A stretch of DNA of 37,365 nucleotides from an uncultured Acidobacteriota bacterium. Lineage in GTDB: Bacteria > Acidobacteriota > Vicinamibacteria > Vicinamibacterales > UBA2999. Both the position numbers and the translations under genes were made by a program. Numbering within the stretch: position 1 is the first letter of the stretch; every line of letters begins with the position of its first letter. Shown here piece by piece: positions 21,472 to 29,997 of this stretch. The stretch lies in contig CADEDM010000017.1 of the NCBI GenBank assembly GCA_902826065.1, positions 6,373 through 43,737 of the forward strand, given 5' to 3'. The notes under the pieces were generated by a model, which worked only from the letters and a program-made list of their open reading frames with translations, ran no database searches and was not told the DNA's origin.

Positions 21472-22530
21472 ATGTTCACCACACCTCTTCGTAGCGCCGT
21501 CGCGCTGCTGCTCCTGACCGCCGTCGCGCCTGTCATCGGCAACGCGCAGCAGCCCCAGGCCGCCGTCGACACGTCGAAGGTCGGGCCGCAGGTGGGCACG
21601 TCGGTGCCGCCGTTCGCGGGCACCGACCAGTTCGGCAAGACGCAGTCGCTCACGTCGCTGTCGGGACCGAAGGGGCTGATGCTCGTCTTCAGCCGCTCCG
21701 CCGACTGGTGACCGTACTGCAAGACGCAGCTCGTGGAGCTGCAAAGCCGCTACGACGACATCAGGGCGCAGGGGCTGGGCCTCGTCGCCATCACCTATGA
21801 TCCGCCTGAGACCCTCAAGAAGTTCTCGGACTCGCGCCGGATCACGTTCCCGCTGATCTCCGATCCCGGGTCGGCGATCATCAAGCGCTACGGTCTCTTC
21901 AACGCCACGGTCGACCCGCAGACCCGTGCGTATGGCATCCCGCATCCGGGGACGTTCATCGTCGACCGCGCCGGTCTCGTCGTCGCGCGATTCTTCGAAG
22001 ACGCCTATCAGGAGCGGTACACCGCGGCCACCATCCTGGCGACGATGGGCGCCACGCCCGCGGGGTCGCCGATGTCGGCCGCGAACACCCACCTCTCGCT
22101 CGCGGCGTCGATCAGCGACGCCGTGGCGGCCCCCGGCCATCGGCTCACGATCGTGGCGGACGTCAGGCCGCAGGCGGGCATGCACCTGTACGCGCCCGGG
22201 AAGCACGACTACCAGGTGGTGCGGCTGACCATCGATCCACAGCCCTGGCTGCGCACGCACGACACCGTGTATCCGCCGTCGCAGATCTATCACTTCGTGC
22301 CGCTCGACGAGCGGGTCGAGGTCTACAGCGCGCCCTTCCGGCTGCTGCGCGACGTCACCCTGCTGGCGACGCCCGAGATGCAGAAGGTGCTCGGCAGGAT
22401 GCCGTCGGTCACGATTTCCGGCGCCCTCGAGTATCAGGCCTGCGACGACAAGGTCTGCTTCAATCCGGTCCGCCTGCCCATCAGCTTCACGGTCACGCTG
22501 AAGCCCCTCGACCGCACGCCGCCGGGCTAG
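21472..22530 (+). CDS. Probable selenoprotein: peroxiredoxin-like domain (UxxC) fused to DsbD-N-like domain
   Basis: ATG 21472 starts a signal peptide (LRSAVALLLLTAVAPVIGNA). The frame meets TGA at 21709-21711, codon 80, and then continues in the same frame to TAG at 22528-22530, in all 352 residues if TGA is read as selenocysteine. The sequence around it is LMLVFSRSADW-U-PYCKTQLV, exactly where redoxins carry WCPYC, so U80 and C83 form a UxxC redox site. The fold continues across the TGA with LGLVAITYDPPETLKKFSDS and PHPGTFIVDRAGLVVARFFE (cis-proline region). Residues about 200-345 resemble the N-terminal domain of DsbD, ending LEYQACDDKVCFNPVRLPIS. A hairpin 14 bases after the TGA supports Sec insertion. 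It is exported, and divergent from the sigma/Msr operon with 172 bases between starts. It may supply reducing power to the single-cysteine MsrA and MsrB; that is inference. Confidence 0.85.
21709..21742 (+). promoter_or_regulatory. Candidate bacterial SECIS element at UGA codon 80
   Basis: After the UGA (21709-21711), GCAGCTC (21726-21732), loop GTG (21733-21735) and GAGCTGC (21736-21742) make a perfect 7-bp hairpin within the coding sequence. The apical loop begins 21 bases after the UGA and starts with G, matching the known bacterial SECIS layout (loop some 16-37 bases away, G in its first two positions). Confidence 0.75.
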
Positions 22531-22655
22531 CGCGTCCGGGCCCCGCCGCCGGTCGGAACTCGTTTGGCGTGCGCGTTGCACTCCGTGCGGACGTGCCGTC
22601 CCTAGAACCGTCGCAGAGCCCCCTGCCCGTCGCTCAACCGCCCCAGGAGGCGTCC

Positions 22656-23804
22656 ATGCTCCGTCGTCTTGCCAATGCTGGCACTCTCGCTACCCTGATT
22701 GCCGTCGGTGTCGCCACAACGCCGGCCCTCGCCCAACCTGCGGATCAGCCGGTGATCGGGCTGGTCCAGAACGCCAATACCCTGGTCCGGTTCACGACCG
22801 CCTCCGCCGGCACGGTGTCGGCGCCGCTCGCGGTGACCGGGCTCGCTCCCGGCGACACGCTCAAGGCCATCGACTACCGGCCCGCCAACGGGCTGCTTTA
22901 CGGCATCGCCACGGACGTGTCGAACGCGATCGTCCGCACCTACACGATCAACACCGTGACCGGCGCCGCCAGCGCGCTGGGCGCGCCGGTGACGCTGCCC
23001 ACGCCGGGCACCGCCTGGGACATCAACTTCAACCCGACGGTGGACCGCATCCGCGTCGTGAACGACCAGGACGAGAACGCGCGGCTCATTCCCGACGCCG
23101 GCGCGCTCGCCGCCGACGACGCCAACCTCACGAGCGGCGCCACCATCGACGCCGTCGCCTACACCAATGCCTTCGCCGGCGCGACCACGACCACGCTCTA
23201 TGCACTCGATCAGGCCACCAATGGCCTGGCGACGATCGGCGGCATCAACGGCACGCCCAGCCCGAACGGCGGCGCCGTCACGGCCGTCGGTCCGCTGGGC
23301 ATCACGTTCGCCGGCGCGACGACGGCGTTCGACATCGCCTCGAACAACGCCGCGCTGGCGGTGCTCCGTCCGACCGGCGGCGCGCTGTCGCTCTACACCA
23401 TCAACCTCGGCACGGGCGCGGCGACGCTGGTGAGCGCCGTGGGCGATGGCTCGCTGGCCCTCGACGACATCGCCATCGTCGACCCGGGCCTGGTGCTGTC
23501 GCCGCCGTCGGGCGCCTACACGAGCCGGCAGGCGTTCGACATCGTGCTGCTGCTGGATTTCGGCAACCGCACGCTCACGAACGGGACCATCACGTTCAAC
23601 GGTCTCGACGTGACGAGCATCATCGCCTCCTGCGTGCGCGTCGGCACGGCCGCGAACGGCGTGTTCTCGCTGCGCTGCCCGAACATCGGCGGCCCGGTGG
23701 TGGGCCCCGGCACGCACAACTTCGTCGTGCGCCTCGAGACGGCGGACGGCAGCGTGGTGCAGCGCAGCGTCACCTGGAACGTGATCGCGGTCACCGAGCC
23801 CTAG
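22656..23804 (+). CDS. Exported DUF4394-type beta-propeller-like protein
   Basis: ATG 22656 follows CAGGAGG. The 382-residue product has a signal peptide (ANAGTLATLIAVGVATTPAL). It then shows the DUF4394 pattern: VIGLVQNANTLVRFTTASAG, DTLKAIDYRPANGLLYGIAT, AWDINFNPTVDRIRVVNDQD and ENARLIPDAGALAADDANLT, repeated in later blades, and LALDDIAIV. After about residue 280 an Ig-like tail (SGAYTSRQAFDIVLLLDFGN, and a final VVQRSVTWNVIAV) follows. The function of DUF4394 is unknown; it is secreted and rich in small residues. It is transcribed in the same direction as the selenoprotein gene, 125 bases after it, and may or may not belong to the same stress group. Confidence 0.83.
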   Translation: MLRRLANAGTLATLIAVGVATTPALAQPADQPVIGLVQNANTLVRFTTASAGTVSAPLAVTGLAPGDTLKAIDYRPANGLLYGIATDVSNAIVRTYTINTVTGAASALGAPVTLPTPGTAWDINFNPTVDRIRVVNDQDENARLIPDAGALAADDANLTSGATIDAVAYTNAFAGATTTTLYALDQATNGLATIGGINGTPSPNGGAVTAVGPLGITFAGATTAFDIASNNAALAVLRPTGGALSLYTINLGTGAATLVSAVGDGSLALDDIAIVDPGLVLSPPSGAYTSRQAFDIVLLLDFGNRTLTNGTITFNGLDVTSIIASCVRVGTAANGVFSLRCPNIGGPVVGPGTHNFVVRLETADGSVVQRSVTWNVIAVTEP

Positions 23805-23928
23805 TACTGGCGTCACCCGGACGGCCTGACGCTGCCGTCAGCGTCGGGCCGCCCCGTGCGCCGCGGGAGCGCGGCGAAATTCGAGACCTCCGTCCGTCTA
23901 TTCAGAGCGGAACGTCAGGGAGGCTCGA

Positions 23929-24768
23929 ATGCAGAACCGCAACGTCATCGTCGCGCCGCTCGCCCTCGCCGGCCTGTTGTCGTTCGGCGCCGCCGCCCAG
24001 AACGCGCAGCCGGTGCCACCGCCGCCCCCGCCGTCGATCTCCGCCCTGATCAACGGCGGCATCGACGCGCTGAGCCAGCGGGCGCTCCCCACGCTGGGCG
24101 CGGTCGCCGCCGTGGGCGTGCTGACCATGGCGGTGCAACAGGCACTGAAGGCGCTGTTTCGCTACCACCGGCGGTTCAACGCGTTGCACGTGGAGACGTG
24201 GGCACGAGAGCGCACCCAGAGCCCGGGGCTCAAGGGACTCGTGACCCTGGCCACGGCCGGCCAGCATCCGGCCATCGCGGACGCCAAGTCGCTCTGTGAC
24301 CTCGATGGCCCTGGTCTCACGGCGCAGTTGACGCTAGCGGCCAAGCTGGCGCTCATGTTTCCCGACCAGAGTGGGCATGCGGACGTGCTGCGGATGGTCG
24401 CGGGCGGCATCGGCGACCCCGATGTCAACACGCTGCTCGGCAAGACGGCACCCCCGCCAACGCCGGCAGCGATCGACGACGCCCGCACCCGGCTTGGCTT
24501 CCTGATCGACCGCTCCATGGACACGCTGCAGGTGCGCCTCACCTACGAATGGGCGCGGGTCAACCAGATGATGGCCTTTGGGCTGAGCGCCGTCATCGCG
24601 GCGGTGGCCGGAGGGTTCTACTACTGGAATCAGGGCATCCTGGCGCGGCCGTGGGACGCCCAGGGGATGCACTACCTGATGATCTTCCTCGGCGCGATCC
24701 TGAGCGGCATCCTGGCGCCAGTGGCAAAGGACCTCGTGACCGCGCTGCAGAGCCTCAAGGGCCGCTAG
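23929..24768 (+). CDS. Unrecognised membrane protein with signal peptide and three hydrophobic segments
   Basis: ATG 23929 follows AGGGAGG. The 279-residue product starts with a signal peptide (VIVAPLALAGLLSFGAAAQ) and a proline run (VPPPPPPS). One hydrophobic helix (LPTLGAVAAVGVLTMAVQQA) is followed by a soluble middle part of about 140 residues, then two more (MMAFGLSAVIAAVAGGFYYW and HYLMIFLGAILSGILAPVAK). No family is recognised. It ends five bases before the next gene, which is also unrecognised, so the two are probably co-translated. The layout suggests a membrane anchor or a small pore with a large internal domain, but nothing specific is shown. Confidence 0.75.
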   Translation: MQNRNVIVAPLALAGLLSFGAAAQNAQPVPPPPPPSISALINGGIDALSQRALPTLGAVAAVGVLTMAVQQALKALFRYHRRFNALHVETWARERTQSPGLKGLVTLATAGQHPAIADAKSLCDLDGPGLTAQLTLAAKLALMFPDQSGHADVLRMVAGGIGDPDVNTLLGKTAPPPTPAAIDDARTRLGFLIDRSMDTLQVRLTYEWARVNQMMAFGLSAVIAAVAGGFYYWNQGILARPWDAQGMHYLMIFLGAILSGILAPVAKDLVTALQSLKGR

Positions 24769-24773
24769 CGGCG

Positions 24774-25775
24774 ATGGACCTCACCGTCAAGCCCACCGAC
24801 GTCAGCGGCGCGCCGCTTCCGGTCGCATGTACCGTGACCGTGCGGCGCAACGGCACGATTGCCGGCACGGCGCGGTGTCCGGCCGGCGCGCAGGCCGCGT
24901 TCAAGAGTCTGGGCGCTCACGACGTCCACCACATCGCGGTCGAGGCGGACGGCTTTCACACTGGGACTGTCACCGTCGTCACCAACGGGGATCTCGACGA
25001 ACTGGTGCCGTGCGTGCTGCGGGCCGCCGATTGTTGCCCCGACGTTCCGAGGGTCGAGCTGTTGCCCTCCGACTTGCGGCGTCTCCTCGAGACGTACGAA
25101 CTCGAAGCGCCATCCCGCGAGGTGCGTGGTCGCGACGTGCCGACGCGGACGCTGCCTTGCGCCTGTGCTCCGGATCGCACGATAGCCGCCCGCGACATCG
25201 CTGGCCGCGCGGTCACGCCGCTCGGCTGGGCGACGCTGACGTTGGAACAGCGCGGCGGCCTGCTCAACCTCTACGCCAAGATGCGGTCGATCACGGTTGG
25301 CGGCCGGTCCGCGTGGTCGTACGTCGAGCGCCTGCTTCGTGTCGATCAGGATCGCATCCACGTCGAGGTGGACTCACGCCTCGCCTGCGAGGTCAGGAAG
25401 ATGCTGGACGTCTTCAAGGACGCCGACGACAGCCTCCACGAGCCAGGGGAAGGCTATCGTCGCGCCGGCTCGGTGAAGTCGCGAGAGCCGCGCGGCAACT
25501 TGCAGTTGTCGTTCTCCGTTCCCGCGGACGGCGGGCCCATGCACGTCGACGCCGATGTCGACGAAGCCGCCGGGCTCGGTCACGTCACACAAGTCCTTCG
25601 CAACTGGTTGACCGGCGGCAAGACCGACCCGTTCGACGTGCACCAGATCCTCGTGGCGCACCAGCGAGCCAGCACGCAGAAGATGCCGGCGATCGGCCCC
25701 TATCGGCCGGGCTACCGTCTCGGCCTGCGCGCCGGCCCGGCCGACTATCGCCTGCCGGCGGCGCCTCCGGTCTAG
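24774..25775 (+). CDS. Unrecognised protein with N-terminal beta-sandwich-like part
   Basis: ATG 24774 lies five bases after the preceding stop. The 333-residue product has no signal peptide. Residues 1-75 (VSGAPLPVACTVTVRRNGTI, then HHIAVEADGFHTGTVTVV) look like a carboxypeptidase-regulatory or Ig-like sandwich. The middle contains a CC pair and a CAC motif (ADCCPDVPRVELLPSDLRRL, LPCACAPD). The C-terminal half is more conserved in style: GGLLNLYAKMRSITVGGRSA, DVFKDADDSLHEPGEGYRRA, DADVDEAAGLGHVTQVLRNW and PFDVHQILVAHQ. I do not recognise the family. The gene pair with 23929-24768 may form a two-component membrane/cytosol unit. It converges with the NHL gene, 10 bases away. Confidence 0.75.
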   Translation: MDLTVKPTDVSGAPLPVACTVTVRRNGTIAGTARCPAGAQAAFKSLGAHDVHHIAVEADGFHTGTVTVVTNGDLDELVPCVLRAADCCPDVPRVELLPSDLRRLLETYELEAPSREVRGRDVPTRTLPCACAPDRTIAARDIAGRAVTPLGWATLTLEQRGGLLNLYAKMRSITVGGRSAWSYVERLLRVDQDRIHVEVDSRLACEVRKMLDVFKDADDSLHEPGEGYRRAGSVKSREPRGNLQLSFSVPADGGPMHVDADVDEAAGLGHVTQVLRNWLTGGKTDPFDVHQILVAHQRASTQKMPAIGPYRPGYRLGLRAGPADYRLPAAPPV

Positions 25776-25785
25776 CGCGCCTCCG

Positions 25786-27009
25786 CTACGGCCGCGCCGT
25801 CGGCCACACCGTGCCCTGGTGCAGCTTCGTCACCGGCGCGAGGCCCTTGTTCACGAACCGCTGGATGCGCTTTCCCTCCCACGTCTCGGTCGTGTAGAGG
25901 TTGCCCTGCGAGTCGATCGCGATCGAGTGCACGCCGTAGAACTGCCCCGGCTGCCGTCCGCCGTCGCCGAACGACGTCAGCACCTCGAGCGATTGCCGGT
26001 CGAGGATGTTGACCCGGTTGTTGATGCCGTCGGGGACGAACAGGAAGCGCTGCTCGCGGTCTTTCGAGAAGGCGACGTCCCACACCGAGCCCGAGGCGCG
26101 GGTGTGCTTGTCGATGAACTGTTCCTTCACGAAGGTGCCATCAGGCTTGAACACCTGCAGCCGATCGTTCAGGCGATCGCAGACGTAGACCAGGCCGTCG
26201 ACCGAGAGATCGGCGCAGTGCACGGGGTTGCGGAAGTTCTGTGACGGCGGCGCGTTGGGATCGTAGCGGCCCTCGGGCGCGTCGTTCGGCGGCTTGCCGT
26301 AGGCGCCCCAGAAGCGCTTCAGCTTGCCGCTCGCGCCGTCGAGCACGGCGACACGGCGATTGAGGTAGCCGTCGGCGACGTAGGCCTCGTTGGCCTTGGC
26401 ATCGACGAAGATTTTAGCGACGCGGCCGAAGCTGACCGGATCGCTGCTGCCCGGCGCGTGGGTGGCTTGGCCCTGCGGGTTCTTGCCGGTCTCGCGCGCG
26501 TTCGGCTTGCCGTACTGCGCCACGAACTTGCCGTCCTGCGTGAACTTCAGGATGTGCGAGTCGCCCGGCCCGTTGCCGCCGATCCACACCATGCCGGTGT
26601 GGTCGACGAAGATGCCGTGGTTACCCGTGGGCCAGTCGTAGCCCTGCCCCGGCCCGCCCCAGCTCTGCACCAGGTTGCCCTGCTGGTCGAAGGCCAGCAC
26701 CGGCGGCGCGCCCTGGCAACAGTCACCGGACTTCAGCTCCAGCGCCTTCTCGTTGGGGTCGAGGGTCGACGACCCGCGATGGATGATCCAGATCCGATCG
26801 CGATCATCGGCCCACACGCCGATGGCGTTGCCGAGCACCCAGTGGTTCGGGAGCGGCTTGGGCCACAGCGGATCGACCTCGAAGCGTGGTGCCTGTTTCG
26901 CGCCCTGCGCGCGCACCGCGGCCACCCGATCAAGGGCCGCCTGGCCCAGGCCCAGGGCGACGAGCACTGCCAGCCACGAGCCGAAGCGAATCGCACGGGG
27001 ACGGGTCAT
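25786..27009 (-). CDS. Exported NHL-repeat/6-bladed beta-propeller protein
   Basis: ATG 27009 gives 407 residues with a signal peptide (IRFGSWLAVLVALGLGQAAL). NHL-like blades are clear: IGVWADDRDRIWIIHRGSST, HGIFVDHTGMVWIGGNGPGD, AKIFVDAKANEAYVADGYLN, ADLSVDGLVYVCDRLNDRLQ, DVAFSKDREQRFLFVPDGIN and SIAIDSQGNLYTTETWEGKR. This is a different propeller style from the four on the left (no GRxGxGPGE), with longer loops, typical of exported acidobacterial NHL proteins near oxidoreductases. Function unknown; some relatives are called peptidylglycine lyase-like, but no catalytic residues can be pointed out here. Confidence 0.85.
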   Translation of the reverse strand: MTRPRAIRFGSWLAVLVALGLGQAALDRVAAVRAQGAKQAPRFEVDPLWPKPLPNHWVLGNAIGVWADDRDRIWIIHRGSSTLDPNEKALELKSGDCCQGAPPVLAFDQQGNLVQSWGGPGQGYDWPTGNHGIFVDHTGMVWIGGNGPGDSHILKFTQDGKFVAQYGKPNARETGKNPQGQATHAPGSSDPVSFGRVAKIFVDAKANEAYVADGYLNRRVAVLDGASGKLKRFWGAYGKPPNDAPEGRYDPNAPPSQNFRNPVHCADLSVDGLVYVCDRLNDRLQVFKPDGTFVKEQFIDKHTRASGSVWDVAFSKDREQRFLFVPDGINNRVNILDRQSLEVLTSFGDGGRQPGQFYGVHSIAIDSQGNLYTTETWEGKRIQRFVNKGLAPVTKLHQGTVWPTARP

Positions 27010-27159
27010 GTCGGACCTCCGAAGGGGCGCGAGGCCGGCGGACCGCCGGCTCGCGGCGAGTCTACTCCAGGCACCGGCCGGTCCGCCTCGACCGCACGCG
27101 CGCCGCCGCGGCGACGTCGGCGGGCCGGCATGACGTCGAACTTGGCGCATACTGACGCC

Positions 27160-27558
27160 ATGAACTGGCTGGTCAAGGAAGAGCCGTCGAACTACAACTT
27201 CGAGACGTTCCGCAAGGACGGCAAGACCGTGTGGGCCGGCGTGCGCAACCCGGTCGCTCAGAAGCACCTGCGCGCCATGACCGCTGGCGACCGCGTGTTC
27301 TACTACCACACCGGCGACGAGAAGCAGATCGTCGGCACCGCACGCGTCGTCGGCACGCCGTACCGCGATCCCAGCGACGGCCGCTTCCACGTCGTCGAGC
27401 TCGAGTGCGACGCGCCCCTGCCGGCGCCGGTCACGCTGAAGGCGGTGAAGGCGGACCCGCGATTCGCCGACTTCGCGCTCGCGCGGGTGCCGCGCCTGTC
27501 GGTGATGCCGGTCACCGACGCGCAGTGGAAAGCCCTCGAAGCCATGGCCCGCGCCTAG
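27160..27558 (+). CDS. EVE-domain protein
   Basis: The 132-residue product begins MNWLVKEEPSNYNFETFRKD and shows the whole EVE pattern: TVWAGVRNPVAQKHLRAM, GDRVFYYHTGDEKQIVGTAR, VVGTPYRDPSDGRFHVVELE, PVTLKAVKADPRFADFALAR, PRLSVMPVTDAQWKAL. EVE domains are PUA-like folds that bind modified nucleotides in DNA or RNA; the single-domain bacterial form is widespread and its target is not settled. It lies 23 bases before an aldo/keto reductase gene, so the two are likely co-transcribed. Confidence 0.92.
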   Translation: MNWLVKEEPSNYNFETFRKDGKTVWAGVRNPVAQKHLRAMTAGDRVFYYHTGDEKQIVGTARVVGTPYRDPSDGRFHVVELECDAPLPAPVTLKAVKADPRFADFALARVPRLSVMPVTDAQWKALEAMARA

Positions 27559-27581
27559 CGGACCGACGGACCCACACACGC

Positions 27582-28550
27582 ATGCGCAATCGCACGTTCG
27601 GACGGACAGGGTGGCCGGTCAGCGAGATCGGCTACGGGATGTGGGGCATGGGCGGCTGGTCGGGCTCGGACGACACCGAGTCACGCGCGTCGCTGCATCG
27701 CGCGGTCGAAGGCGGCTGCACGTTCTTCGACACGGCGCTCGCCTACGGGGCCGGCAAGAGCGAACAGCTGCTCGGCGAGGTCGTGCGCGCCCATCCCGAT
27801 CGCGGCCTCGTCGTCGCCACCAAGGTGCCGCCGAAGAACCTGAAGTGGCCGGGCAAGGCCGAGTACCCGGTGGCCGACACGTTCCCGGCCGATCACATCC
27901 ACGAGTTCACGGCCCGCAGCCTCGCCAATCTGGGCCTCGAGCGCATCGACCTGCTGCAGCTCCACGTCTGGGATGACACGTGGGCCGCGGACGACGGCTG
28001 GAAGCGCGCCGCCGACGACCTGAAGCGTGCCGGCACCATCCGCGCGTTCGGCATCAGCGTCAACCGCTGGCAGCCGGAGAACGTGCTGGCAGCCATCGCG
28101 ACCGGGGTCGTCGACGCGGTGCAGGTCGTCTACAACGTCTTCGACCAGGCGCCGGAAGATCGTTTGTTTCCTGCGTGTCGTGCCGCTGGCGTCGCCGTGA
28201 TCGCGCGCGTCCCGTTCGACGAAGGCTCGCTCACCGGGACCCTCACGCGTGACACGACCTTCCCCGCCGACGACTGGCGCAGCACGTACTTCACGCCCGA
28301 GCACCTCGCGGCGACGCTGTCCCGCGTTGATCGGCTGCAGCCGCTCGTCGAGGCCGGCGGGTCCCTGCCCGATCTCGCGCTGCGGTTCATCCTGGCCGCG
28401 CCGGAGGTCTCGACCGTGATCCCGGGTATGCGGCGCACCCGCCACGTCGACGCGAATCTCGCGGCCAGCGATCGCGGGCCGCTCGACGCCGACATGGTCG
28501 CGGCGCTGCGTGCGCATCGCTGGGACCGCGTGCCGAACCGCGTCGCCTAG
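27582..28550 (+). CDS. Aldo/keto reductase
   Basis: ATG 27582 gives 322 residues. Family motifs are present: RTGWPVSEIGYGMWGMGGW, FFDTALAYGAGKSEQLLGEV, the catalytic D-Y pair in DTALAYG, VVATKVPPKN with the lysine, IDLLQLHVWDD with histidine, then AFGISVNRWQPENV and late NADPH-site residues VIPGMRRTRHVDANLAA. Such enzymes reduce aldehydes or ketones with NADPH in the cytosol. The substrate is not predictable. It follows the EVE gene closely and converges with the CNNM/CorC-type gene. Confidence 0.92.
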   Translation: MRNRTFGRTGWPVSEIGYGMWGMGGWSGSDDTESRASLHRAVEGGCTFFDTALAYGAGKSEQLLGEVVRAHPDRGLVVATKVPPKNLKWPGKAEYPVADTFPADHIHEFTARSLANLGLERIDLLQLHVWDDTWAADDGWKRAADDLKRAGTIRAFGISVNRWQPENVLAAIATGVVDAVQVVYNVFDQAPEDRLFPACRAAGVAVIARVPFDEGSLTGTLTRDTTFPADDWRSTYFTPEHLAATLSRVDRLQPLVEAGGSLPDLALRFILAAPEVSTVIPGMRRTRHVDANLAASDRGPLDADMVAALRAHRWDRVPNRVA

Positions 28551-28557
28551 CCGCGGG

Positions 28558-28580
28558 CGCGCCCTCGAGCGCCGGGCGCG
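28558..28580. terminator. GC-rich hairpin between convergent genes
   Basis: CGCGCCC (28558-28564) and GGGCGCG (28574-28580) form a 7-bp stem with a 9-base loop in the 32-base gap between the aldo/keto reductase and the CNNM-type gene. No T-run on either side. Confidence 0.4.
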
Positions 28581-28582
28581 AC

Positions 28583-29911
28583 TCAGTCGCTGACGTCGGC
28601 GGTGGCCGTAGAGGCGACGGTGGCGCGCGAGACCAGCACCTTGTCGATGCGGCGTCCGTCCATGTCCATCACCTCGAACCGCATGCCACCCCACTCGAAG
28701 GTGTCGCAGGTGACGGGGATGCGGCCCAGCCGCGCCATCACGAAGCCGCCCAGCGTGTGATACGCCCCCGACTCGTCGTCGGGCAGGTCGTCGAGCCCGA
28801 GTTCGTTGGCCACCTCGCTGATCGGCGTGGCGCCGTCGACCAGCCAGCTGCCGTCGGCGCGGACCACGATCGGGCGGTCGGCCGCCGCGTCGGTGGGCAG
28901 GCTGCCGACGAAGGCCTCGAGCAGGTCGGTCACCGTGACCAGGCCTTCGACCGCGCCGAACTCGTCGAGCACGATCGCCAGGTGCCGGTGCGAGCCCTTG
29001 AGCGCCTCGAGCAGTTTGAACACGCCCATCGAGTCGGGCACGAACAGCGGCTCCTGCATCAGGGCGCGGAGCGTGATCGGCGAGTTCTGCATCGCGACCG
29101 AGAGCAGGTCGGCGGCGCGCACGGTGCCGAGCACGTTGTCGAGCGACTGGTTGCAGACCACGAACTGGCCGTGGCGGTGGCCGCTGAGGAAGGTGCGCAG
29201 CTCTTCGCCGGAGGCGTCCACGTCGACCCACTCGATGTCGAGCCGCGGCGTCATGATCGCGCCGACGCGCTGATCGCCGACGCGGAACACGCGCTGCACC
29301 AGGCTCTCTTCGTTCTCCTCGAGCGCGCCGCTCTCGGCGCCCTGGCTGATCACCGCGCGGATCTCGTCCTCGGTGAGGTGTGGCTCGACGTCGCCCTTGA
29401 CGCCGAAGACGCGCAGCACGAGGTTCGTGGATCCGGTGAGCAGGGCCACCACCGGCCCGCCCAGCCGCGACAGCCACGACATCGGCATCGCCACCCACGA
29501 CGCGATCGTCTCCGGATGGTTGAGGCCGATGCGCTTCGGCACCAGCTCGCCGATGATGAGCGACAGGTAGGTGATCACGGCCACGACCAGACCCAGCGCA
29601 ACGGCCTCGGCGTAAGGCGCAATCTGCGGGAACTGCGTCAGCCACGCCTGCAGCGGCTCGGCGATGGTGGCGCCGCCGTAGGCCCCGGCGAGCACGCCCA
29701 CCAGGGAGATGCCCACCTGCACGGTGGAGAGGAACTGCGTCGGCGCGTGGGCGAGCGCCAGCGCCGCTGCCGCGCGCGTGTCGCCATCGTCGGCGCGCTG
29801 CTGCAGCCGCACCTTGCGGGCGGCCACGATCGCGATCTCCGACATCGCGAAAATACCGTTCGCCACCAGCAGCAGGAGGACGACGACGATCTCGGTGCCG
29901 ACACCGGGCAT
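28583..29911 (-). CDS. CNNM/CorC (hemolysin-C-like) membrane protein with CBS domains
   Basis: ATG 29911 gives 442 residues. The N-terminal DUF21/CNNM region has four hydrophobic stretches (EIVVVLLLLVANGIFAMSEI, FLSTVQVGISLVGVLAGAYG, AEAVALGLVVAVITYLSLII, VAMPMSWLSRLGGPVVALLT) and the signature IGELVPKRIGLNHPE. Then a pair of CBS domains (VGAIMTPRLDIEWVDVDASG and LFVPDSMGVFKLLEALKGSH, RHLAIVLDEFGAVEGLVTVT) and a C-terminal CorC_HlyC domain (GGFVMARLGRIPVTCDTFEW, GMRFEVMDMDGRRIDKVLV). Relatives take part in magnesium or sodium export. A simple single-gene unit. Confidence 0.92.
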   Translation of the reverse strand: MPGVGTEIVVVLLLLVANGIFAMSEIAIVAARKVRLQQRADDGDTRAAAALALAHAPTQFLSTVQVGISLVGVLAGAYGGATIAEPLQAWLTQFPQIAPYAEAVALGLVVAVITYLSLIIGELVPKRIGLNHPETIASWVAMPMSWLSRLGGPVVALLTGSTNLVLRVFGVKGDVEPHLTEDEIRAVISQGAESGALEENEESLVQRVFRVGDQRVGAIMTPRLDIEWVDVDASGEELRTFLSGHRHGQFVVCNQSLDNVLGTVRAADLLSVAMQNSPITLRALMQEPLFVPDSMGVFKLLEALKGSHRHLAIVLDEFGAVEGLVTVTDLLEAFVGSLPTDAAADRPIVVRADGSWLVDGATPISEVANELGLDDLPDDESGAYHTLGGFVMARLGRIPVTCDTFEWGGMRFEVMDMDGRRIDKVLVSRATVASTATADVSD

Positions 29912-29997
29912 GCGCTCTCGATTGTACGCGGCCCGCCGTCTGCACGAAACCGCGCGCGCCACCAGTGTCGGCCGTGGCGCGGGAATATACTGCGCGC

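Noticed and set aside
21709..21711. TGA as an ordinary nonsense mutation splitting the redoxin gene
   Set aside because: Both sides are well preserved, the stop falls on the redox-active position, and a hairpin follows. Sec insertion is the better explanation, though reads should be checked.
29981..29987. GGGAATA before the S9 peptidase gene
   Set aside because: No GGACAT box follows at 14 bases (that position is already inside the coding region), so it is not counted as a sigma-regulon promoter.
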